Shown one piece after another: positions 1 to 6,969 of a stretch of 9,750 bases of DNA. The DNA is from CAKSQF01 sp964569225 (GTDB taxonomy: Bacteria > Bacillota > Clostridia > Oscillospirales > CAG-272). The first letter of the stretch is position 1; each line of letters starts with the position of its first letter. The notes under the pieces were generated by a model that worked only from the letters and a program-made list of their open reading frames with translations, was not told where the DNA came from and did no database searches. Where the stretch lies: positions 1-9,750 of the forward strand of contig CAZMTU010000093.1 of the NCBI GenBank assembly GCA_964569225.1. Direction: 5' to 3'. Position numbers and translations under genes: made by a program.

Positions 1-8
1 AGTGTCAT
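1..8 (-). CDS. Start of a gene running off the left edge (partial)
   Basis: An ATG at 8-6 is preceded by AAGGA (14-18) with a 5-base spacing, within the purine-rich stretch AGAAAGAAGGA. Only Met, Thr and part of a third codon lie inside the window, so the product cannot be identified. It lies 84 bases beyond the stop of the 29-residue peptide gene on the same strand and could belong to the same transcription unit. The call rests only on the start codon and ribosome binding site. Confidence 0.35.
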
Positions 9-60
9 AATATTCCTTCTTTCTATTATTCTCATTTTTTAGTTATCCGGTTTATTCGTC

Positions 61-92
61 TTTTTGACAGTGCGTATTTTTGACAGTGCGTA
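61..92. repeat. Perfect 16-base tandem duplication
   Basis: The 16-base unit TTTTTGACAGTGCGTA occurs twice head to tail, at 61-76 and 77-92, with no mismatch. The second copy ends exactly where the TAG stop codon (93-95) of the 29-residue peptide gene begins. The repeat therefore fills the gap between that gene and the next start at position 8. A perfect two-copy repeat suggests a recent duplication by replication slippage, or a paired protein-binding site. Each copy contains TTGACA on the plus strand, but no -10 box follows at a suitable distance. Confidence 0.85.
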
Positions 93-182
93 CTATCGGT
101 CATCCTCCCGTCTGCCCAACATAAATGCCGCCATTAGATAGCCTAAACACGCACCGCCCATCACACAAAATATATAGATCAT
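93..182 (-). CDS. Very small single-pass membrane peptide (29 aa)
   Basis: This short frame begins MIYIFCVMGGACLGYL and ends in the charged tail GRREDDR before a TAG stop. Residues 1-22 form one hydrophobic segment with small residues (GGAC, AAF), followed by a hydrophilic end, which is the layout of a single-pass membrane peptide with its tail probably in the cytoplasm. The start at 182 is chosen because GGAGG (190-194) lies 7 bases upstream. Another in-frame ATG at 188 sits only 1 base from GGAGG and is unlikely to be used. Short proteins of this type (DUF3789-like) are common in clostridial phage and plasmid gene clusters, but the resemblance is by general pattern only. Function unknown. 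No good promoter is visible upstream. Confidence 0.55.
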   Translation of the reverse strand: MIYIFCVMGGACLGYLMAAFMLGRREDDR

Positions 183-400
183 GGTCATGCCTCCATTATC
201 GGTTTTCTGTCCGTATTGCCAGTATATTCAAGAATTTTTCAACACGTGCGCAAAAAGGTTCATAAAACTGTTTATAATAGGAACCATCCTGCACTGATAC
301 GCCTACAAAACAGCTTCGTAAAACTATTATATAATAGCGGCGCGTATGATACAGTTGCAAACCGTCTGATTTTGTACGATTTTTTAAAAAAAATTACATA
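183..400. other. Gene-poor AT-rich spacer between opp terminator and small peptide gene
   Basis: This stretch should hold the promoter of the 29-residue peptide gene, but no convincing -35/-10 pair was found on the minus strand. It contains a perfect 14-base palindrome, CTATTATATAATAG, at 324-337, which includes TATAAT on both strands and could be an operator or chance AT-rich symmetry. The GGAGG ribosome binding site of the peptide gene is at 190-194. A 61-codon plus-strand frame with a TTG start at 216 crosses the region, but it has no ribosome binding site and no recognisable similarity, so it is not called as a gene. Confidence 0.5.
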
Positions 401-444
401 AAAAAGCGATTCTCAAACGGCAAACCCATTTAGAATCGCTTTTT
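401..444 (-). terminator. Rho-independent terminator of the opp operon
   Basis: The arms 401-413 and 432-444 are perfect 13-base complements with a GCGATTCT/AGAATCGC core and A/T ends, around an 18-base loop. On the minus strand the stem lies 16 bases after the stop codon of the last operon gene and runs into six T residues, a textbook intrinsic terminator. The plus strand also ends in a T run, so it could act in both directions, although no plus-strand gene is supported here. A second small inverted repeat, TTTGATC at 442-448 and GATCAAA at 453-459, overlaps it by three bases. Confidence 0.9.
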
Positions 445-460
445 GATCATACGATCAAAT

Positions 461-859
461 TTACTGTAATACAGTATATAATCCAAGGAACAAAAGTGCC
501 AGAAGCAGGTCGGCTGCACCGATAACCAGCAGCACATAAGAGGGTTTCCCCCGCTTTTCCGCTTTCATCACCTTGTAATCATAAAATTTAATTTTATCCG
601 ATTCTCTATTGATCGGCGTGAACAGACGAATCAGACTGTGAAATCCGAAGGTCAGCGCATCAAAGAAGCCTGACTGCGAAATCAGCAGCAGCAAGCCAAT
701 TCCGCAGAAAAAAACCGCGGGCGCAAAAAATCCATCGCTAATGCACTGCATTCGATCAACCGAATTTTCAAGTGTAAAAAGCCCTCGCCAAGCCATCAAT
801 CCAAAAGAAATCAACAAACTGACAGTTGACGGTATCACCCAGCGCAGTCCTTTTCTCAT
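461..859 (-). CDS. Small three-helix membrane protein, DUF3899-like
   Basis: This 132-residue protein is last in the opp operon, 31 bases after the oppF stop. Hydrophobic segments lie at about residues 6-26, 42-62 and 107-129. Between the second and third is a charged loop containing SDKIKFYDYKVMKAEKRGKP. The stretch SDGFFAPAVFFCGIGLLLLI followed by SQSGFFDALTFGF matches the pattern known from DUF3899 proteins of Bacillota and Mollicutes, recognised from memory. The start at 859 has GGGAAG 7 bases upstream. The frame stays open back to 952, but that part overlaps oppF and is unlikely to be coding. The biochemical role is unknown. Its place suggests an accessory or assembly factor of the importer, which is inference. 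Confidence 0.8.
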   Translation of the reverse strand: MRKGLRWVIPSTVSLLISFGLMAWRGLFTLENSVDRMQCISDGFFAPAVFFCGIGLLLLISQSGFFDALTFGFHSLIRLFTPINRESDKIKFYDYKVMKAEKRGKPSYVLLVIGAADLLLALLFLGLYTVLQ

Positions 860-890
860 TGCAACGCTTCCCTTCCAATTCAAGCCTGTT

Positions 891-2141
891 TTACCGCTCT
901 TCTCGCAGCAGCTTACAGTATTTTTGATATTCCGGCTCATTGCAGTATACAAAATGTCCGGAAATTACCTCCCGCATTGCCGGCTTTTCAACCGAATAAT
1001 CATGTTCAGCAAGAGGCTGATATACAATTCGCTTTCTTTGCTTTTCATAATTCGGGTCAGGCAGCGGAATAGCGGAAAGCAAAGATTTGGTGTAAGGATG
1101 CAGCGGATGCCGAAACAGTTCATCAGAATCGGCCAATTCCACCATTTTTCCCATGTACATAACACCGATCCGATCGGAAAAATACTTAACCACTGACAGA
1201 TCGTGCGCAATAAATAGAATGGTCAATCCCATATCGCGGCGCACGTCATTCAACAGATTAATGACTTGAGCCTGAATGGATACATCCAGCGCCGATACCG
1301 GTTCATCCGCAATGATAAACTCCGGATTCATGATAACCGAACGGGCAACGCCGATTCGCTGTTTCTGTCCGCCGGAAAATTCGTGAGGATATCGTCCGGC
1401 GTGCTCCTGCACCAGTCCTACCCGCTCCAGTACCTCGAAAACCCTCCGATTGATCTCTTCCTTGTCCTTTATTCCGCGAATAGCCAGTCCTTCAGAAATA
1501 ATTTCCCTGACCGTCATACGGGGATCCAATGAAGCCACCGGATCCTGAAAAATCATTTGAATCTGGGTAATCAGCTTCTGCTTTTTCGCAGCCTTCCGCT
1601 CCGCTTTATACGCTTGCGTCAGCTTGGATTTTTCATCCCCGTCTGCATTTTTCAATAGCTCACTGTACTTTTGATCGATCTCAGCGATCAGTTCGCTAAC
1701 ATACCGATCGTCGCTGTGTTTATGATCGTAACGGGCGGTTTTAATATTCTTAAGCTGTTCATCGCGAATAGCTTCAAACTTTTCTTGCTCCGCCTTGAGC
1801 TTTACAGCAACATCCGCGCCGCCTTCGGTGCGGAGCTTCGCCGCAGCCTCTTCGTATGCCATCTTTGCATTTTTAATTGCTTCCCTGTACGAAAGCGTTC
1901 CGGCGCAGATCCGCCTGCCCTTAAAGTAAATATTGCCTGAGGTAATATCGTACAGCTTAATGATGGAACGTCCGGTTGTAGTCTTTCCGCAGCCGGATTC
2001 GCCTACCAACCCAAAGACCTCTCCCTTTTTCACATCAAAACTGACGTCATCTACCGCTTTGGTAGTACCGCTGCCGGTTTTGAAATACTGACACAAGTGG
2101 TCAACTTTCAGCAGGATTTCCGCTTCTTTTTCATTCGGCAT
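891..2141 (-). CDS. oppF: Oligopeptide ABC transporter ATP-binding protein OppF, with insert
   Basis: This is the second ATPase of the importer, acting on the cytoplasmic face as a heterodimer with OppD. Walker A is GESGCGKT (residues 47-54), the Q-loop is FQDP (198-201), the signature is EFSGGQKQR (254-262), Walker B is FIIADEP (275-281), followed by SALD (283-286) and the switch histidine H313. The C-terminal family motif HPLHPYTKSLLSAIP (345-359) marks the OppD/OppF family, and the tail ending HDYSVEKPAMREVISGHFVY is typical of many clostridial OppF proteins. At 416 residues it exceeds the usual 310-330. The excess is a lysine- and glutamate-rich, probably coiled-coil insert at about residues 80-186, between Walker A and the Q-loop. 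The start has GGAGG (2150-2154) 8 bases upstream and overlaps the oppD end by 11 bases, suggesting coupled translation. Confidence 0.95.
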   Translation of the reverse strand: MPNEKEAEILLKVDHLCQYFKTGSGTTKAVDDVSFDVKKGEVFGLVGESGCGKTTTGRSIIKLYDITSGNIYFKGRRICAGTLSYREAIKNAKMAYEEAAAKLRTEGGADVAVKLKAEQEKFEAIRDEQLKNIKTARYDHKHSDDRYVSELIAEIDQKYSELLKNADGDEKSKLTQAYKAERKAAKKQKLITQIQMIFQDPVASLDPRMTVREIISEGLAIRGIKDKEEINRRVFEVLERVGLVQEHAGRYPHEFSGGQKQRIGVARSVIMNPEFIIADEPVSALDVSIQAQVINLLNDVRRDMGLTILFIAHDLSVVKYFSDRIGVMYMGKMVELADSDELFRHPLHPYTKSLLSAIPLPDPNYEKQRKRIVYQPLAEHDYSVEKPAMREVISGHFVYCNEPEYQKYCKLLREER

Positions 2142-4296
2142 ACCGATCCCCTCCCAGTCCTTTCTGTTTCATTCGCTGAATTCGGTCGCTGACTACCTTC
2201 GGAATTTCTACCTTTGGCGCATCCTTGTGCAGCAGCCACGTTGCCGCGGAATGGGTATCGCTGATTTTAAACATAGGCGGCTGACGCTCATAATCAATTT
2301 TCAAAGCATACTTATTCCGATCCGCGAAAGCGTCGCCAATGGGCGGATAGATCATATTGGGCGGCGTACCGGGAATGGACTCCAGCTTTTCATTGGTGTC
2401 CAGATCGGGCATGGAGGAGAGCAGCGCCCATGTGTAAGGATGGGCCGGTTGATAGAACACATCCTCAGCCGTACCGTATTCCACAATTTTACCGGCATAC
2501 ATTACGGCAATGCGATCCGCCATGTTTGCTACGACTCCCAAATCATGGGTAATAAAAATTATAGACAGGTTTCGCTTGGCCTTCAGGCGGTTAATCAGTT
2601 CGAGAATCTGTGCCTGAATAGTAACATCCAACGCTGTAGTAGGCTCATCACAGATCAGAATGTCAGGATCGGCTGCCAGCGCAATGGCAATGACGATTCG
2701 CTGCCGCATCCCTCCTGAAAACTCAAACGGATACTGCCGGTAGCGCTTGCGGGGCTCGGAGATTCCTACCTCCTCCATCAGCTTCAGCGCCTTATGCTTA
2801 GCCATCTTCTTTGTGACCTTATGAACCACCCCTGAAGCGCTTCGCTTCAGATAATCAATCATGTCTACCGTTTCCTGATGAAAATCATGGGCTGAAAACA
2901 CGGCAATGTCATTCTCGTAATGCTCGCATAGCCGAGTAAGGATATGCAGAATATTATCCTGAATCCCCTCCAAGTTAATCAGCGACATAGGCGCTACTTT
3001 CCAACTGGGTTCCCTATTTCGGGCCTTCAAACGGTCAAACTTGGCCTGCTCCGCCGCAAACCGTTTCGATTCCTTTGCGTTTTTTAAATGCCCTTCATAA
3101 TACGCATGCACAGCACTGAGCAAACCGGAATCGAAAGTATACGCTAAGCTGTCTTTTTTAATTTCCAAATAATTGATTGACGCCCTTACCTGCTTGATTA
3201 GCTGTTCTGTAAGCTTTTCGATTTTTTTCTCATCCTGTATCTCATTCTGGTAGACAGGAATTGCTGCCCGAATAGCCGAAATCACCTCACGCTTTTTTCC
3301 GGCATACAATTCAGCCGCGTATTTTACCGCCGCGGAAGCGTCATCAATAAACGACAGCATAAACTGATCGTCCAAATACTTGCGCAAGTACCCGTTCAAC
3401 TCTGATACAGGAAGATTCGGAAGCGGTTCTGCCGAATGAACTACATAATAGCCCATCGCGAAGAAATTGGGCTGCTCCTTTTTGACGGCCGTTTTCAGGA
3501 TCTCGCTCAATCGGGACAGCGACTGTACGATGCCGGCATATTCCTTTTTCGCCGCGGCAGCAGAAATTTCTTTATTCACTTTTGAGCAAAGCCGCTTTAA
3601 TTCTTCAGCATCCTTGCTTACCACATAGGGATTGCAGCAAAAGATTGCCTGCGCAGTAATTTCTGTAACCGTTCGTTTCGGATCGTTCAGCGATTTTTTA
3701 TCTATCAGAAACAGAACATTGTCGATATCGGAAATTAACTCTTCGGCTGTTTCATGCGCTGTCAGATACGCCTTTTCCAGTTCAATATGCTTAAACTCGA
3801 AACGGTCGAAGGCTTGACATTTCTGAGTCATTTCCTGAGCGCGTTCTTGCCCGTTTGCTAAAATCATATACTGCTTCAACAGGCCCAGTTCATTGTTAAA
3901 TGCCTTACGGCTCTCCTTCTGGCGCGCCTTTCCCTTGAGCAGCATTGCCTCGGTCAGCTGTTTGCCGATTTTCATAATCGGATTCAGGCTGGACAGCGGG
4001 TCCTGAAAGATCATGGAAATTTTGTCGCCCCTGATCCGGTAAAATTCATCCTCCGGAATTTTCAGCAGATCCTTGCCGTCATATATAATTTCGCCGCCTT
4101 CAATAATCGCGTTGCCCGCCAGAATCCCTAATATTGCCTTAGATGTGACGGACTTACCGGAACCGGACTCGCCCACGACAGCAAGCGTTTCTCCCCGATT
4201 CAGTTCAAAATCAATTCCTCGGACCGCCTGCACCTTTCCGGAGCGCGTCCTGAATGAAATTGTCAGGTTTTTTACATCTAATACCTTTTCCATCAT
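2131..4296 (-). CDS. oppD: Oligopeptide ABC transporter ATP-binding protein OppD, with very large insert
   Basis: This is the first ATPase of the importer. Walker A is GESGSGKS (residues 42-49), the Q-loop is FQDP (97-100), the signature is FSGGMRQR (526-533), Walker B is ILICDEP (546-552), the D-loop is ALD (555-557) and the switch histidine is H584. The family motif HPYTWALLSSMP (619-630) and the IPGTPPNMIYPP segment follow. At 721 residues it is about twice the usual 330-350. Q-loop and signature are about 430 residues apart instead of about 60, because of an insert at roughly 123-495, mostly helical and charged, with no domain I recognise. The C-terminal cysteine motif of the family is absent. 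The frame is unbroken. The start overlaps the oppC stop by one base (TGATG). GGAGG (4301-4305) is 4 bases from this ATG and 7 from the next ATG (4293), so translation may begin one codon later. Confidence 0.95.
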   Translation of the reverse strand: MMEKVLDVKNLTISFRTRSGKVQAVRGIDFELNRGETLAVVGESGSGKSVTSKAILGILAGNAIIEGGEIIYDGKDLLKIPEDEFYRIRGDKISMIFQDPLSSLNPIMKIGKQLTEAMLLKGKARQKESRKAFNNELGLLKQYMILANGQERAQEMTQKCQAFDRFEFKHIELEKAYLTAHETAEELISDIDNVLFLIDKKSLNDPKRTVTEITAQAIFCCNPYVVSKDAEELKRLCSKVNKEISAAAAKKEYAGIVQSLSRLSEILKTAVKKEQPNFFAMGYYVVHSAEPLPNLPVSELNGYLRKYLDDQFMLSFIDDASAAVKYAAELYAGKKREVISAIRAAIPVYQNEIQDEKKIEKLTEQLIKQVRASINYLEIKKDSLAYTFDSGLLSAVHAYYEGHLKNAKESKRFAAEQAKFDRLKARNREPSWKVAPMSLINLEGIQDNILHILTRLCEHYENDIAVFSAHDFHQETVDMIDYLKRSASGVVHKVTKKMAKHKALKLMEEVGISEPRKRYRQYPFEFSGGMRQRIVIAIALAADPDILICDEPTTALDVTIQAQILELINRLKAKRNLSIIFITHDLGVVANMADRIAVMYAGKIVEYGTAEDVFYQPAHPYTWALLSSMPDLDTNEKLESIPGTPPNMIYPPIGDAFADRNKYALKIDYERQPPMFKISDTHSAATWLLHKDAPKVEIPKVVSDRIQRMKQKGLGGDRYAE

Positions 4297-5837
4297 CAGC
4301 CCTCCACTCCGCGCAGCGACGGATTAAACGCGTCCCGCAGACCGTTTCCAAACAGGTTGAATGAGATCTCAAGCAGTGAGATAAACAGCGCCGGAAATAA
4401 GATAATATAAGGGTCGGTAGAAAGATAGTCCCGTCCGTTTGCCAACATGGTCCCTACGCTGGTCAGCGTTGAAGAATCCAGATTAACGATTCCGAGATAG
4501 GTCAGCGAAGATTCCGTAAAGATGACCCCCGGAATAACCAAAACGGAACTGGTGATCAACGTGCCTAAGGAGTTGGGAAAAATATGCTTGAACATCAGCC
4601 GGCTGTCACTCGCTCCTAAAGTGCGCGCCGCCAAAATATATTCCTGTCCCTTGAATCTGTAAAACTGCATCCGTACATTGGCCGCCATACTGATCCAACC
4701 GGTCAACACAAACGCAAAAAGCAGGGAAATAATCGGTCCTACTACCTTTTGCAAGTGGAGCTGAAAGAGGGTTGCCACCACCATAAAGGGAACCCCGCTT
4801 AAAATTTCGCTGAACCGTTCCATCAGCATATCAATCATCCCGCCGTAATAGCCTTCGATGGCTCCGTAAATTGAGCCAATGAAAAGATTGATGCAAGCAA
4901 TGCAGATAGCAAAAATGAAGGAAAAACGGGCGCCGCCGGCAAGCCGGGTAAAGATATCCTGTCCATACGCATTGGTACCGAAAATGAAGGACGGTTCTTC
5001 TCCATACCGATAAATAAAGTAATTATAGGTGAACACCCGAACATTGTAGGACTTTGATTTAGAAGTACCGGTTACATTGGCATACCGATAAGAGCCGTCG
5101 TCTCCTTCAATGCGCAAGCTGTCATAATCTCCGTCATCACCGGTTGTTTTATAGAGTTTCTGATAGTCGCCGTTTTTCATAATCGGCGTTCCCTTGATGT
5201 CTACCTCATACCAAATGTTTGCATCGGTCTTAAGCGATTCCATTTTAAAGGAGGAAGTATCTACCGCAGGATAAATCACCTGAATCTGATGTTCATTTTG
5301 CCAATTTTGAAGATCCTGATACTGCTCCTCGGTCAATGTCAAATAGATCATTCCGTTTTTATAGTAGGAATCTATTCGTATATCATAAAAGGTTGTGTTG
5401 CTGATACTGGATTCATCCACATAATCCGCCTTCATTACCTTGACGATTGGATTGCACCCGGTTTCAACACCGATTGCGTTATAATAGTTATAAAGCGCCT
5501 TGTTCACCGTTACATTGGAACAGCCGTCCCATCCTGCCCACGCGAACAGGTCCCATTTCGGACGCAGCTTACCGTATTGATGATAGGTAGTATCTGTTGG
5601 ACTGTTCGTATAATTATTCTGGCAGAAAATCGGCACCAAAAGCGCGTACAGCATCAGCAGCAAAATAATAATGGCCGCCACTACCGAACTTTTATTTTTG
5701 CAGAACCGAAAAAACGCATCTTTAAAATAGCCGATTGGTTTGGTATCAAGCCGTTTATCGTGAGTCGAATCATCTCGCTTGGCAAATTCAAAGGATTCAG
5801 CCGGAATGTCTTTTATCATATCTGTATTTTTCATCAT
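4296..5837 (-). CDS. oppC: Oligopeptide ABC transporter permease OppC, with large external domain
   Basis: This is one of the two membrane channel subunits, a binding-protein-dependent transport permease. It has a cytoplasmic N-terminus, TM1 at about residues 52-72, then a long hydrophilic stretch to about 285. The conserved family segment FGTNAYGQDIFTRL (286-299) and the remaining five helices (about 303-498) follow. The coupling loop that docks on the ATPases is EYILAARTLGASDSRLMFKH (399-418). At 513 residues it is far longer than the usual 290-340. The excess lies between TM1 and TM2, outside the membrane in this family. It contains repeated Tyr/Asp/Gly-rich strands and cysteines 106 and 128 that might form a disulfide. 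The ATG overlaps the oppB stop as ATGA, with GGAG 6 bases upstream. Confidence 0.94.
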   Translation of the reverse strand: MMKNTDMIKDIPAESFEFAKRDDSTHDKRLDTKPIGYFKDAFFRFCKNKSSVVAAIIILLLMLYALLVPIFCQNNYTNSPTDTTYHQYGKLRPKWDLFAWAGWDGCSNVTVNKALYNYYNAIGVETGCNPIVKVMKADYVDESSISNTTFYDIRIDSYYKNGMIYLTLTEEQYQDLQNWQNEHQIQVIYPAVDTSSFKMESLKTDANIWYEVDIKGTPIMKNGDYQKLYKTTGDDGDYDSLRIEGDDGSYRYANVTGTSKSKSYNVRVFTYNYFIYRYGEEPSFIFGTNAYGQDIFTRLAGGARFSFIFAICIACINLFIGSIYGAIEGYYGGMIDMLMERFSEILSGVPFMVVATLFQLHLQKVVGPIISLLFAFVLTGWISMAANVRMQFYRFKGQEYILAARTLGASDSRLMFKHIFPNSLGTLITSSVLVIPGVIFTESSLTYLGIVNLDSSTLTSVGTMLANGRDYLSTDPYIILFPALFISLLEISFNLFGNGLRDAFNPSLRGVEG

Positions 5838-6796
5838 TTTCTGCTCCCCATTCTGATTCTCGGATCAATCAGACCGTAACTGATGTCCACAATGATATTT
5901 GCGACCAGTCCGATCAGGGTATAGAAGGCAGACAGCAGCATAAAGAAATTATAATCCAGCCGATTGATAGAATCAAGATAAAGCTGACCCACACCGGGAA
6001 CCACAAAAATAGCTTCAATAATCAGTGATCCGCTCATAATACCAATAAATTCACCGATGATCATAGGCAGAATAGGAACCATAGCATTTCTCAGCGCATG
6101 CCGGACCGTGGTCTGCGCGCGTGTAAGTCCCTTAGTACGCGCCAACAGCAGATAATCGCTGGTCAGCACCTCTGTCAGTTCCGCTCGGGTATAACGGGTC
6201 AGTCCCGCAATGGTCCCAAAAGAAAGACTGAATACTGCCGGAAGCATAGAAACAAACATATCCCATGAGAAAAAATCATATCCGGCATTCATTGTAAAGG
6301 GAAACCATTTTAACTTAAAGCATAAAAAATACTGTACTAAAAACGCGTACACATAGGACGGAACGGATACGAAGATCATAACGCCTGTGGAAATCACATG
6401 GTCCTGCCATTTATTCTTTTTTAATGCGGCATAAATGCCGAATAAAAGTCCGATAGGAACGCTCAGGATCATGGAGTAAAGATTGACCATAACAGTTGCC
6501 GGCAGCTTCTCCACGAACTTATCGACTACATCCTGTCCTATATACAGCGCTTCGCTGGCTCCCCAGTCCCCATGAAGCAGCACTCTTTTCAGAAATATTC
6601 CATATTGAACAATCAACGGCTTATTATAGCCAAACTGCTCTCTGCGCGCTTCAATGATCTGCATATCCTTGCCAAACTGCTGCGTTGGTACATTAGGCAG
6701 CAGTTTTACAAAGACAAAACAGAGCGAAACAATAATAAACAGCGTCAGCAGCATAAACAGGATTCGCTCTATAATATATTTGATGGTGGATTTCAT
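5834..6796 (-). CDS. oppB: Oligopeptide ABC transporter permease OppB
   Basis: This is the partner membrane channel subunit of OppC. It is 320 residues, a normal length. TM1 lies at about residues 10-31, followed by the external segment FGYNKPLIVQYGIFLKRV and GDWG typical of OppB/DppB. The other helices lie at about 103-124, 133-160, 182-199, 245-268 and 285-307. The coupling loop is SDYLLLARTKGLTRAQTTVR (213-232), preceded by the conserved GLTRYTRAELTEVL. The family ending LIDPRIR is present at 309-315. AAGGAG (6805-6810) lies 8 bases before the ATG. Unlike its partners it shows no insertion. It is separated from oppA by 173 bases containing a hairpin. Confidence 0.95.
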   Translation of the reverse strand: MKSTIKYIIERILFMLLTLFIIVSLCFVFVKLLPNVPTQQFGKDMQIIEARREQFGYNKPLIVQYGIFLKRVLLHGDWGASEALYIGQDVVDKFVEKLPATVMVNLYSMILSVPIGLLFGIYAALKKNKWQDHVISTGVMIFVSVPSYVYAFLVQYFLCFKLKWFPFTMNAGYDFFSWDMFVSMLPAVFSLSFGTIAGLTRYTRAELTEVLTSDYLLLARTKGLTRAQTTVRHALRNAMVPILPMIIGEFIGIMSGSLIIEAIFVVPGVGQLYLDSINRLDYNFFMLLSAFYTLIGLVANIIVDISYGLIDPRIRMGSRK

Positions 6797-6891
6797 TTGT
6801 GACTCTCCTTATGTTTCCGCTTTCAAAGTAAAACGATCCTTCAGCCTCCGGGTATCATTCCGCTATAATGATTTGCATATTAAAAAGTTTA

Positions 6892-6934
6892 CCGGAAACC
6901 GGACTGCCGCTTAGCGGCAGTCCATTGGTTCCGG
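6892..6934 (-). terminator. Hairpin between oppA and oppB, probable leaky terminator or mRNA stabiliser
   Basis: The core stem is a perfect 10-base GC-rich inverted repeat, GGACTGCCGC (6901-6910) and GCGGCAGTCC (6914-6923), around a 3-base loop. An outer stem, CCGGAAACC (6892-6900) against GGTTCCGG (6927-6934) with one bulged A, extends it. On the minus strand it lies 35 bases after the oppA stop, and TTTTT follows about five bases beyond the stem. This fits an imperfect terminator that lets only part of the transcripts continue into oppB, or a 3' stabiliser of oppA mRNA. Such hairpins are common behind binding-protein genes, which are needed in excess. No strong separate promoter for oppB was seen downstream of it. 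Confidence 0.75.
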
Positions 6935-6969
6935 CAATGGTGAAACATTGATCTGAAATCAATTGAGAA

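Noticed and set aside
64..96. TTGACA boxes in the tandem repeat followed by TACTAT as a plus-strand promoter
   Set aside because: The distances from the two TTGACA copies to TACTAT are 21 and 5 bases, neither workable, and no plus-strand gene follows.
324..337. Palindrome CTATTATATAATAG as a promoter -10 region
   Set aside because: TATAAT is present on both strands but no acceptable -35 sequence lies 16-18 bases upstream on either. An operator role cannot be supported from one copy.
216..401. A 61-codon plus-strand frame starting with TTG
   Set aside because: It has no ribosome binding site, a weak start codon, no recognisable family pattern, and overlaps the upstream region of the small peptide gene. 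It ends beside a terminator that is explained by the opp operon.
461..952. Longer 163-codon version of the last operon gene starting inside oppF
   Set aside because: The extra N-terminal residues overlap the oppF coding end and are hydrophilic. The internal ATG at 859 has its own ribosome binding site and begins just before the first membrane helix.
2131..4296. oppD as an artefactual fusion of two genes or a gene disrupted by a mobile element
   Set aside because: The frame is continuous, the two ATPase halves are complementary parts of a single domain, and the insert has no transposase motif and no evident flanking repeats.
6864..6869. Plus-strand TATAAT between oppA and oppB
   Set aside because: No -35 box lies at the right distance, and the strand downstream carries no gene.
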